Assembly: GCA_037176725.1 (NCBI GenBank)
Contig: JAZBRS010000011.1
Coordinates: 2,294,001-2,358,000, forward strand
DNA from: Posidonia oceanica
Lineage: Eukaryota > Streptophyta > Magnoliopsida > Alismatales > Posidoniaceae
Length of the DNA: 64,000 nucleotides
Reading direction: 5' to 3'
The position numbers and the translations under genes were made by a program. This document shows positions 55,951 through 64,000 of the stretch, one piece after another. How positions within the stretch are numbered: the stretch's first letter is position 1; every line of letters begins with the position of its first letter. The notes under the pieces were generated by a model. It saw only the letters and a program-made list of their open reading frames with translations, ran no database searches and was not told the DNA's origin.

Positions 55951-57378
55951 AATCTAATTGAGGAAAGCTGGAAGACAAGGAAAACCAGAAGTAAATGAAT
56001 AAAACAAAGGAAAACCGAAGTGGATCCATGCAAAACAGATGCGACACCGGGTCATTGCAGTCCAGAGATGGGTAAGGACTCCTGTTACGTGCAGGGAAGG
56101 TGTTAGGCACCCTCGACATGCCCGAGGAGCGGTCTTTTCTAACGTCATTCCGCTCATGGTGTGGCTCAATGTAGACCGAAGGCTAATTAATGTATGCTCT
56201 AGCAAAAGGAAGCATGCTATGATAATGCAAAAAGGCGAAAGGAAAAGCCTCAAATAAACATGTATAAAGGTTAAATGAAACCAAAGAAGAGCTACACAAA
56301 GCTACAAGGTAAACATGCATAAGGGAAAGCAAATGCAAGGATGAGGAGACTTTGTCCATGCCAGCAAAGGTCCCTGTCAAAAATGCGAGAGCTCGACGCG
56401 AGAGACCTTCGCATAACAGTCTTCTGGACAGCAAGATTCTAAGGCCCAAATGTAGGATTAATCCGTTTCGTTTCGATATGAGACCGATCGAATGAAGTCG
56501 GGGGATTATCTAGGATGCTAGACATGCAATAATATGTAAAAAACAAGCATAAACAAGGGTCGGAAAAGGGCAGGGAACTCTGCCCGAAATCACAGTAAAA
56601 AACGCGAGAGGTCCACATGGGACCTCGGCACGAGACCGGTCTATTCAGGCAGAGCTCCTTCATCACCGGATTCCGGGCCCAATTCTAAATGAAATGCAAT
56701 GAAACTAGTTGGGGAAGCAAGGTGGTGTACCAGACTACCCAACTGAGGTGCAAACTCACGGCGGCGGTGCCTGGATCGTCCCGTCCACCTCGGCAGTGTT
56801 TCGCCGACGGTCGCATGCCTTCGCCGACCATAAATGCGGCATGGAGGGCGCGACTAGTCGTGGGTGCACTGAGGAGAGTCGGGAGACGATGCCGGAGCCT
56901 CTGGGTGACAGGTTGGGGCGGCAATATGCGCGACGGCGAGATGCCACACACGTGCCGTAAACCCATCGCCAGAGACGGCGGGAAAAAAGCTAAAACAGGT
57001 TATTAACTGCGTAATAAAAGTAAACAAGACTTGGTAAACAATCACACAACAGCGAGGAATGATACTACACTAAAAGGAAGCGAGGATTGCCTGCGGATGC
57101 GCCGTAAGGCTGTCTTCTCCGGCAACAGTGGCAGATTTCGGTTAGCAGTTGGGCAGAAACTATAGGGCTACTGCGGATCTTCTAGGGCAATGGTGAGTTG
57201 GGTCCCTCACTCATGGGCTATGGAGGATACTCGGGGGGCGGCGATTCATGCCGAGGGCACTCAACGGCTCAGAGGCGACCGGAGTTGGGTCTCTCCGATC
57301 TCAGACGTGAGATGGAGGTGCTCGGGGCTCAGGGATGCTTGGGAGAGTCGTGGGGAATCTCGGGGAAGCTCACTGAAT

Positions 57379-57383
57379 GCAAG
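57379..57383. repeat. Presumed target duplication of D, left copy (GCAAG)
   Basis: Five bases before the LTR start TGTAGATACC. The right copy is outside the window. Confidence 0.4.
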
Positions 57384-57592
57384 TGTAGATACCTCGTTTT
57401 GACACTCCCTTCATGATAGGATAGTCTCTTGCATTAGGTCGCTCTTAGAGGCCCTCCACCCATTTTTGAATCTCACTTGAGCCAAATGTTCCTCTCAAGT
57501 CCAAAATGCTATACCTTTCTAAGGCCCAAATGTTGGCAACCTAAGTGTTATTCACGTCCTGATCAAATTTGGAAGTTAAATTGATTAAGGGT

Positions 57593-57676
57593 GTTGTCCG
57601 CTGGCTTCTCAGCGTACAACATTGGCCGCTGGTTTTCCAGCAGCAAATGTTGGCCACTGGCTTTCCAGTGTCCAAC
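57593..57676 (+). repeat. Three contiguous 28-bp dyad units
   Basis: 57593-57620, 57621-57648 and 57649-57676. Each is 12-bp arm, 4-bp loop, 12-bp arm. The third reads GTTGGCCACTGG-CTTT-CCAGTGTCCAAC across its arms, with one mismatch. All have the core CGCTGG/CCAGCG type stem and the joins fall between AAC/AAT and ATT/GTT. Confidence 0.85.
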
Positions 57677-57849
57677 GTGGCAGCCCAGTCAGCCAAAGCT
57701 TTCCTTATTTTGCCTAATCCAAAAATCATGTTTTTGCCTTCTTTGGAACCTATTGACCGGTCAAAGCCATCAAAGCCGAGTTTAATCACACTTAAAGACT
57801 CCTTAATTGGAGAATCTTCTCTGATCCTGGCAGTTATGCCTCGGAGGTC

Positions 57850-57905
57850 GTTATACGCGAGTTCTCTCGCTTATAACGTTATACACTGGTTTTCCAGCGT
57901 ATAAC
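57850..57905 (+). repeat. Two contiguous 28-bp dyad units
   Basis: 57850-57877: GTTATACGCGAG, TTCT, CTCGCTTATAAC. 57878-57905: GTTATACACTGG, TTTT, CCAGCGTATAAC. One mismatch in each 12-bp stem. Confidence 0.9.
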
Positions 57906-57969
57906 ACTTCTGAAACAGGAAACTCTGCTGACTTGGCATTTGTGTCCTTTTTTGTTCCTCCATTGCTTC

Positions 57970-57977
57970 TATAAAAG
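57970..57977 (+). promoter_or_regulatory. TATA box in D LTR
   Basis: TATAAAAG in the context GCTTCTATAAAAGCAAGGG, about 590 bp from the LTR start; a textbook plant LTR promoter motif. Confidence 0.7.
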
Positions 57978-58613
57978 CAAGGGTACCCCCACTGAGTTCA
58001 AGGCGAGAATTTTGAGAGAGAAAAGGAGTTAAGAAACTTTTGGAACTCACATGCTCTTGAGATCAAAAATCTTAGAGAAGTGAGGTCCTTAAGAATTGAA
58101 AGAGAGAAGAGAGTTTTTGAAAGAAAGAGAGTCTTAGAAAAAGCTTGAGGATCCTTTTGTCGTTGTTGGCTTCATGCCAACACAGTTTGCACCTTGTGCA
58201 TAGACAGAGGAGACTCTATTTCATTCATTTCCTTTTCATTTCTAATATTACATGTTTAATTCCATAGTATAATCAAGTATTTTTATTTCAAGTTCATATA
58301 TTTTTAACTAGGCATACATCTCTTTTATTTGCAACTAGGGGGATTAAACCCCTCGGGTATGTGTCTCACCACGTTTTCTTTATTTTCTTTTCTACTAACT
58401 CTGGATAGATTACTACACATATTGATCCATTTTTATATTGTCTTGTTTGTTCTGCTTTGCTAACGTTTGTCATACAAGGAGGAAGAAGGAAGAAAGAGCT
58501 TACCAAGCACGGGCACCTTGGGCAATGCTGGCGTTGTCCTAAGGTAGCTGAACCCGCAACCACACTACATCTCCCCAAACGCGTCTTGAGGGCCGGCGAA
58601 AGCGAACCGAGAG

Positions 58614-58626
58614 TGGCGATCACACC
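58614..58626 (+). other. Possible primer-binding site of D
   Basis: TGGCGATCACACC, similar in its first bases to the family site TGGCGACTC. A related TGGCAATCACAAC occurs on the minus strand at the left side of element F. Not matched to a tRNA by me. Confidence 0.3.
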
Positions 58627-58783
58627 GATTCCATCACACGTAGTGTTTTGAGGCGTCGTGATTTTCTTTTCGTTTGTTTTCTTTGTGCCATTAACTGAAA
58701 TCACCTCCCCCTTCTCTCTGGATTCTCGGGCGTGGGGGTGATCTGTAAAAATTACTGTTTTTCTGAAAAAATACTGTTAGTAC

Positions 58784-58839
58784 GTTGTACGCGTGATCTG
58801 GCATGTCTAACATTGGACGCTGCAATATCCGTGGCTAAC
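58784..58839 (+). repeat. Pair of degenerate 28-bp units
   Basis: 58784-58811 (GTTGTACGCGTG...TCTAAC) and 58812-58839 (ATTGGACGCTGC...GCTAAC). Same length and ends as the LTR dyads, but the stems are mostly lost. Confidence 0.6.
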
Positions 58840-59552
58840 GACTATTGAACAGAAACCCTTCCGTTTTAAAATTTCTTTTAGTTTTCCTTGTTATGGCTGG
58901 CCCAAAGAACTGAGGTGTGAGGTGATCGGCTCTGCTGTAGGGACCGGAACTTCAGTTTCTTTGGGTGCTTTGCAAAAAAAAAAACAAAAAAAATCACATC
59001 TTTTTATATGACTTGCATGGCCCTCATTGGGAACTAAATTGCTTGTGTCATTTCTTGGGTTATATAAGTAACCATCTAGGTCCCAAGCACCTTTGTTGCA
59101 CGGGGCTTAGAAAAGGTACTTGTATTGTCATTATCTTTTGCTAGGGGCCCTCCATCTTCCTTGGCCTTTTGGTGAAAGATAATTAGAACCTCAAGCATTG
59201 ACTTGTATTCCTCCCTCTCCCTTTCGGTGGTTTGTTTATTTCTTCTGTGTATGCATACGTGAGTGATCCGATCAATCCCAAGTACGTTGGGCTCTACCTC
59301 TATAGGGTAGGGACCTAAGTGTATTCAGGCTCCCCCTATCATCCTCAGGAGTTGAGGTAGGGGGTAGTACCAATCATATTCACCTATCTTGTGAGGAGCC
59401 TTAGAAAATCCAAAAAAAAAGATCCATACCTAAGCCTTAAGGAAGCCAGAGAGCTACAACAGGTTTAAAACACTAATCTCAAAGCGAAAACAAAAATTAA
59501 AACCTTAAATCGCTGATTGAAAGTGTTGCTGTGTAGCTCTTTGAAACAGGGC

Positions 59553-59608
59553 GTTGGCTGTTGAGATCCCTGCGTATAACGTTGTACGCAGCAGGTTAAG
59601 CGTCTAAC
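59553..59608 (+). repeat. Pair of degenerate 28-bp units
   Basis: 59553-59580 (GTTGGCTG...GTATAAC) and 59581-59608 (GTTGTACGCAGC...GTCTAAC), contiguous, joined AAC-GTT. Confidence 0.65.
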
Positions 59609-59970
59609 GCATTCTCTGTGTAGCTGTTATATTTTAGCTCCTTTGTGTGATTTGTTTGGCAGGGAAAGACATTGAAAAACCCAAAACCGTGATAGTATCA
59701 GTTAGGGGCAACTCTGTTTATTTTTACTTCTTTTTTTTGGAATTTGTATTAAAGATCTTGTAATTTCCCTTTCTTTGCACTTGTAATCCTTCAAAAAAAA
59801 AGAAAAGAAAAAAGAGAAAAAGAAAAAAAAAAAAAGGCAAAAAAAGAAAAACCATCATCATCAAAAAAAAAAAAAAGCAAAAGCAAAAAAAATCAAAAAA
59901 AGAGAGAGTGAAAGGCTGAGAGAGAAAAAAAGAAGACAGGAAAGGAGTTGGAGGAAATACAACTGGGGAC

Positions 59971-60026
59971 GTTGAACGCCTGATATTGTGCGTCCAACGT
60001 TATACGCCTTACACTGAGGCGAATTA
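59971..60026 (+). repeat. Pair of degenerate 28-bp units before gag
   Basis: 59971-59998 (GTTGAACGCCTG...CGTCCAAC) and 59999-60026 (GTTATACGCC...GAATTA). They lie 38-94 bp upstream of the gag ATG. Confidence 0.6.
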
Positions 60027-60064
60027 CGCCCTGAAGCCAATTCTCATTATCAAAAGCTGCAGCA

Positions 60065-61650
60065 ATGATGAATCAAATTCATGAAGCTGATCAACCAGAA
60101 AGAGAGAGGTCAGACTCAGCAAGTACCTCGGGAGAGGAGCCTACAATCTACCACCCAATCACCGGAGAAGTCTTAGATTCGGACTCAATCCAGTACAAAG
60201 CCATGTACCAGTTCTTAAACGAAGAGACATCAGCCCAAACGAGGCCATGTCTAAACAACCTCCAGCAGCCACCCCACCTCGATGAAGGACAACGAAGGCC
60301 AGATGCGGACCATACCACTGAAGATCTATACCAGGGACTAAATGGCAACCCACTGCCGGACACAAACCACCCAGGACAGGGCATAGCGCTCGACGGAGCT
60401 TATAACTCAAGGGCCAACCCCTTGATTCAGGAACACAACTACATGCCACATGGCGAATACAAGGAAGGAGTCTATCTAAGACATCCCCGATCACCTCCAG
60501 CAGGCAATCAGCCTCGGCCAGATCATCATTACCACTAGGCATCTCCCCCGCAATACGAGCATGTCGCACCTCAACAATTCTGCAACAGCTACCTCCATCA
60601 GTAGCAGAACCATCCGTCCTTCAATTCACATGTCCCGACCCCATCAGCCGGGATAACAAATTTTGATGAGATGAGAAAAATGCTCAGTGCATTAGGGGTA
60701 CATACCCAGGCTCCGGCAAACTTTGACATGAGCCGGTTCCCCCCAATCAGATTACCTCCAGGTTTCAAGTACCCAAAGACTCCCAAGTTCAATGGAACCA
60801 CCAACCCACTCAGTCACCTAGTGCGGTTCCAAATGGAGTCAGCCCCCTATTTCCATGATTTGGGGCTCGTGGTACACTTGTTCTTCTACTCACTCGACGG
60901 AAAGCCAATGGATTGGTTTCTCACTCTCTCCAAGGAAGACCTCAGCAGCTTTGATAAGATCAGAGAAAGCTTCCTTACAAAGTACCAGCACAAGATAGAC
61001 CCCAAGCCAACCTTTCACGACCTAAGCAAAGAGGTCATGAAGCAAGGCGAAGGCTGGGTAACATTCACCAATAGATGGCGGGAAATGGCAGCCAGATCAG
61101 GGCTGACCATTCCAGAGAGACAAGTCGTCCAGACCCTAAATGCAAACACAACTGGACCAATGAAGAAGGGGCTAGTGAATGCCTATTGCCCCAATGTAAC
61201 GGCTTTGTATGAAGTGGCGGCCTCCGTTAAAGAAAACTTGCATGAATTCATGGAGGAGCCAAAGAAAAGCCGGAAAACACAGGTGATAGAGGGAGTGACC
61301 GGAGTCGTCAACAAGATGAGCCCCGCCCCCAGGCCATTCGAACAAAGGGCTATACTGGCTTCGCAGCAACCACCGTGGAGCCACCCTCCTCCTCAACAAT
61401 AGCCAGCTTGGAGCCACCCTCCTCCTCAGCAGCAAGCCTGGAGCCACCCTCCTCCTCAGCAACAGCAAACATGGAGCCGTCCTCCTCAGCAGCAGTAGGC
61501 ATGAATAATCCTCCTCCTCAGCAACAGATCCGCCTAATGTGGAATGCTCCCCGGCCGTAATGGACCAGGGGTAATCAAAATGGCCAGGTCAATAACCGAA
61601 ATCCCCCCAACAACACTGGGAATGGGAGTGGTTATCATAATGTTCCCCCT
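60065..61650 (+). pseudogene. gag of element D (broken by stops and a frame change)
   Basis: Begins ATGATGAATCAAATT at 60065; the N-terminal part EPTIYHPITGEVLDSDS is acidic and polar. In-frame TAG stops are at 60536, 60602 and 61400, each where a glutamine is plausible (for example CATCAG-TAG-CAGAAC). The core Gag domain is at 60720-61240: FKYPKTPKFNGTTNPLSHLV, FYSLDGKPMDWFLTLS, FLTKYQHKIDPKPTF, FTNRWREMAARSGL. A Pro/Gln repeat WSHPPPQQ occurs about four times (61370-61500); there the frame moves from phase 2 to phase 1, with two further stops (61496, 61558). Expected product: structural Gag polyprotein forming the particle and binding RNA. The copy cannot be translated through as assembled. 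Confidence 0.8.
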
Positions 61651-61653
61651 CCA

Positions 61654-62808
61654 GTGCCACGCAAAAAGGGAAAAAGAGACCATTACCCTCCTCTACCAGT
61701 CACATTGGCCGACATGTTCATAGAACTGGAAGAAGCAAAAGCACTCGAATTCCCACCAGTTAAGCCTGAATTGCCGAATTGTGACTGGAACAAATACTGC
61801 CCGTTCCATAGAATGCCTGGTCACAACATCAATGACTGTTGGACTTTCAGGGACATAGTCTATGACATGGTGGAGGCAGATGTGTTCGAATGGCATGTCC
61901 TGGTCAAAAGAGCCAAACAAAGAAAGCAGACAGGGACGTCCCAACAGGTCTACAGCGACTCTCTCCCCAAGCATCAAGTCATGGCATTCCAGGACGAGCA
62001 GCTCCCTAATCCACCAAAGGATTGGGACAACCATGTTGAACTAGAAGAGGACTGGGATAATCAAGCTGAACAATGGAGAATAATCTCAGATGATGACTGG
62101 GACAGTGAGGCGGATGAAGGACTAACAGTGAAGGAGCTCCTTAGCCAGTTCAACCTCACTGCAGTAGTGGAGGAGCCACAAGAAGACATAGAGGAAGAAA
62201 GCCAAGTTCAAAAAGCCAATCAACAATTTGAACGGGAAAATATAGTCTTCAAGGATTCAGAGCTTCCACCCCTACATAAGCAAGAGCTGCCACTAGTCAT
62301 CATAGTGGGAATTAATGATAATGTGCTGCAAGGAGTATTGGTTGACACTGGAGCAAGCCGAAGCCTCAGTTCTCTCTCCACACTCCGGAGCTTGGGGCTA
62401 AATGAGGGCGAGCTGGATAGGACTCCCTTTATGTGCACTGGGTTTGATCAGAAAGAAAAGTTGGCACTAGGGACAATACCCATGGAAATCACAGTCGGTC
62501 CTTTGACCAGTATCACTTTGGTGATCATTATGAAGGAGGAAGTCTTGGAGCCACTCATCCTAGGGAGGTCTTGGCTAGCAGAGGTCGGGGCTGTAGCATC
62601 TTCAATTCACCAATTGATAAAATTCAAATACGAAGGAGCGATTGTTAGCATTCTAGCCAATCGATCAGGGATTCTATGCACATTCAAAATGCCAGAGCCA
62701 CAAATTTGCAACCCTTCGAGAGGAGGAGGAGTCACAACATCTGCCATGGAGAAAATCACCGCTATGGCAGCCCAAGTTGCTATTGCCACCAGTCTCTCCA
62801 ATCTTTAG
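61654..62808 (+). CDS. Gag knuckle plus aspartic protease 1 (D)
   Basis: Open for 384 codons in phase 1. Starts in PRKKGKRDHYPPLPVTLADM, a basic linker. At residues 49-62 there is a knuckle CPFHRMPGHNINDC (C-X2-H-X4-H-X4-C), as in Ogre/Tat Gag. Then comes an acidic spacer (EDWDNQAEQWRIISDDDWDS). Residues about 198-340 form a retroviral-type aspartic protease: DSELPPLHKQELPLVII, the catalytic VDTGASRSLSSLSTLR (D at 62344-62346), and the ILGRSWLAEVGA box (about 62557-62592). The usual start would be upstream in gag; 61654 is only the first ATG of this phase. It ends at TAG 62806; the frame of the following linker (phase 2) shows that a frame change lies near 62770. Role: cleavage of the polyprotein. 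Confidence 0.8.
   Translation: MPRKKGKRDHYPPLPVTLADMFIELEEAKALEFPPVKPELPNCDWNKYCPFHRMPGHNINDCWTFRDIVYDMVEADVFEWHVLVKRAKQRKQTGTSQQVYSDSLPKHQVMAFQDEQLPNPPKDWDNHVELEEDWDNQAEQWRIISDDDWDSEADEGLTVKELLSQFNLTAVVEEPQEDIEEESQVQKANQQFERENIVFKDSELPPLHKQELPLVIIVGINDNVLQGVLVDTGASRSLSSLSTLRSLGLNEGELDRTPFMCTGFDQKEKLALGTIPMEITVGPLTSITLVIIMKEEVLEPLILGRSWLAEVGAVASSIHQLIKFKYEGAIVSILANRSGILCTFKMPEPQICNPSRGGGVTTSAMEKITAMAAQVAIATSLSNL
62242..62660 (+). other. Protease domain 1
   Basis: From DSEL-P through DTGAS to ILGRSWL and FKYEGAIVSI. Aligns by eye with protease domain 2 over its whole length. Confidence 0.8.
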
Positions 62809-63949
62809 AGCAGCAAGGCCACCATCAAGTCAATTACCGGCCCTCAGCACTTCAATACTTCGGAGCACTACTACTCCATCATCCCCAATCTTTCGAGTGC
62901 CAACAGAGCAGCGAGCTAGGACCACAAAGCCATCAGAGCTTGGCGGATCTATACGGAGGGAGTCTATCTTCGCCTGGCCACTCAAGAAGGGAGCATCTAA
63001 AGGAAATGAGGCTGCTGCGCCCATCACCAGAGGAGGGAGGCTGTCAAATCGAATCATGCCACCAGCAGAGCAAGCAGAGCCGGTCAAACCTAAAGTTGGA
63101 CCTGAGTCGGCAGAATATGACATCCTAGAGCAATTAAAAAAGACGTAGGCCAGGATCTTGATTTATGACCTTATAAACAGCTCACATGAACACCGGAAAG
63201 CTCTACTAGAAGTGCTAGAGAAGGCCCAAGTTGCCCCAGACATGCCAGCGAAGGAACTCCATATCATAGCTACAGCAGCCTTTGTAGAGCCAATCATTAC
63301 TTTTGCTGATAGCGAGTTGGCACCAATAGAGAGGAGAAAAGCTCCATTGAATGTAACCATTTCTGTAAACAATCACTTAATTTCTGAAGAGCTCATAGAT
63401 ACTGGTGCATCAATGAACATTTGCTTGTTGAATACAATACGAGCCTTGGGCGTGAATAAGGCCTCCTTAATCCCCATTGATATGACGATTGCCGGTTACG
63501 ATGATAGCAAGAGAAAAGTGCACAGCAAGTGGACCACAAAGATAGGGATAGGACCAACTCAGGTTCTAACCAAAGTAATCGTCATAGACGTCAATGTCCC
63601 ATGTCAGATCATCCTGGGGAGACAATGGCTGGACAGTCTAAAAGGAGTATCATCTCCTCAGCACCAACGCCTGAAATTCCCACACTATGGGAAAATCATC
63701 AAGATAGCAGGAGACATACCAGGCCAAGAAGTAGAGGCAAATGTGATATACCTGCCGCACCAGTTCAGTGTACGAGAAAAGCTGACCCGTGCCGAAAAAG
63801 GCAAGAATGTCGTATCTATGGTCGAGCTGAGGGACAAGTGGACCAGGCCTAGGCTATTTCACAAGAAGAGGGAATCCTCCAAAAGCAAAGGACCATCCAT
63901 GAATGTGGGATGGGAAATCATGAGGAGAATCGGCTACAAGAAAGGCTAG
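62777..63949 (+). pseudogene. Linker plus aspartic protease 2 and broken G-patch (D)
   Basis: Phase 2 frame with one TAG at 63146-63148 (between LKKT and ARI) and another at 63947. A Pro/Ser/Thr-rich linker (PPVSPIFRAARPPSSQLPAL) is followed by EYDILEQLKKT, IYDLINSSHEHRKALLEVLE (helical) and VAPDMPAKELHIIA. Protease 2 follows: FADSELAPIERRKAPLNVTI, catalytic IDTGASMNICLLNTIRALG (D at 63398-63400), IILGRQWLDSLKGV, FPHYGKIIKI. The end, VGWEIMRRIGYKKG-stop-GLGPEGKGM, is a G-patch-like segment cut by the stop. This second domain carries the arrangement (DTGAS...ILGRQWL, then a G-patch-type end) usual before RT in Ogre/Tat elements. Confidence 0.8.
63298..63740 (+). other. Protease domain 2
   Basis: DSELAP, LIDTGASMN, ILGRQWLD in the same order and spacing as domain 1. 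The two DTGAS motifs are 1054 bp apart. Confidence 0.8.
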
Positions 63950-64000
63950 GGCTTAGGCCCAGAAGGAAAGGGAATGAAGGAGCTAGTGAAGGCTTGTAAC
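63902..64000 (+). pseudogene. G-patch-like segment, interrupted, running off the window
   Basis: GWEIMRRIGYKKG, TAG stop at 63947-63949, then GLGPEGKGMKELVKA in the same phase. Gly spacing fits a G-patch motif (GW.IM...GY..G.GLG). The gene continues to the right. Confidence 0.55.

Larger units (their letters stand above)
55557..57383 (-). mobile_element. Element C: minus-strand LTR fragment of a related subfamily
   Basis: Interrupts B's LTR. It shares the terminal-block words of the family (GGGAAGGTGTTAGGCACCC, CGACATGCCCGAGGAGCGGT at 56090-56130), but the rest is diverged. Its left end has a ~200-bp module twice in tandem (55561-55757 and 55764-55950): each begins ACCGTCT, contains CCGGTCGAAGAGAAAGA and TATCCGAGGAGAGTTCGACTCGA, and ends in a primer-like GAGTSGCCAC. 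Small frames (56689-57006 and others) have no recognisable product. Cut at 57384 by element D; the remainder is outside the window. Confidence 0.6.
57384..58610 (+). mobile_element. 5' LTR of element D (right edge uncertain)
   Basis: Left edge TGTAGATACCTCG. U3 holds five 28-bp dyads. The TATA box at 57970 is followed by a GAGA-rich leader-like sequence (58010-58140). The right edge is not certain: a primer-like TGGCGATCACACC is at 58614-58626, but the bases before it do not end in CA. Confidence 0.5.
58627..60064 (+). other. Leader of element D
   Basis: About 1.4 kb without a credible ORF. It has a short poly-A (58976-58996) and a long A/AAG-rich stretch (59790-59940). Three further pairs of 28-bp GTT...AAC units lie at 58784-58839, 59553-59608 and 59971-60026. 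Confidence 0.6.
57384..64000 (+). mobile_element. Element D: Tat-lineage Gypsy element with gag and two protease domains (right end outside window)
   Basis: LTR start TGTAGATACCTCGTTTTGAC at 57384 (compare A: TGTTGACACCCCATTTTGAC), TATA box 57970, leader, gag from 60065, protease 1, protease 2 and the start of a G-patch-like region at the window edge. RT, RNase H and integrase, if present, are to the right. The sequence is unlike A/B/E apart from the LTR start and Gag fold. Its reading frame is broken by TAG stops and two frame changes. Confidence 0.75.

Noticed and set aside
56689..57006. ORF of 105 aa and overlapping frames in C
   Set aside because: Overlapping frames on both strands in a GC-rich LTR stretch, no recognisable domain.
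57384..57404. Reading TGTAGATACCTCGTTTTGACA as the right end of a minus-strand LTR (C)
   Set aside because: The word can be read as an LTR end in both directions, but it matches the plus-strand LTR start of A, and a plus-strand TATA and gag follow, so it is assigned to D.

Overview
The window reads as nuclear, repeat-packed DNA from a large plant genome (most likely an angiosperm; I cannot name the species). I see no ordinary host gene, rRNA, tRNA or CRISPR array. Practically all of it is nested Ty3/Gypsy LTR retrotransposons of the Tat/Ogre kind. They have very long LTRs (about 4.2-5.6 kb), a tRNA-type primer site related to TGGCGACTCTGCTGGGGA, a purine tract AGGGAGGGGCATC in front of an LTR that starts TGTTGACACCCC, and a Gag with a C-X2-H-X4-H-X4-C knuckle. 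Most copies have gag but no reverse transcriptase, RNase H or integrase. In place of pol they carry 3.5-6 kb of conserved non-coding, palindrome-rich sequence, so they look like non-autonomous (TR-GAG/LARD-like) members.

Layout. 1-5351: plus-strand LTR (element G), in fact a head-to-tail chimera of two LTR copies. 5352-14700: minus-strand element E, whose 3' part carries an array of about 36 copies of a ~100-bp unit, with a decayed gag. 14701-17600: older plus-strand DNA with a coiled-coil ORF. About 17.7-19.66 kb: minus-strand LTR and start of the interior of element F. 19661-55556: minus-strand element B (3' LTR 19661-23832, interior, 5' LTR from 54986). B's gag is split by plus-strand element A (28245-52232, target duplication CAAAG). 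A's 5' LTR is itself split by a minus-strand solo LTR S (30518-35529, duplication CCATC). B's 5' LTR is cut at 55556 by another minus-strand LTR fragment C, which is cut at 57384 by plus-strand element D, running off the window. The nesting is therefore F > B > A > S and F > B > C > D, four levels deep.

Element D is a different, more coding-competent lineage. Its Gag is followed by two homologous aspartic protease domains in tandem and the start of a G-patch-like segment. Its LTR and leader carry a series of 28-bp dyad (hairpin) units. Coding frames of A, B, D and E are broken by stops, many of them TAG where a CAG is expected, as in methylation-driven decay.

Three points stand out: a ladder of repeated primer-binding sites after the LTR together with a relic primer site inside every LTR; the expansion of one internal module into a satellite-like array in E; and two tandem copies of what I recognise as the PacBio SMRTbell adapter inside A's 3' LTR (47324-47411), an assembly artefact.
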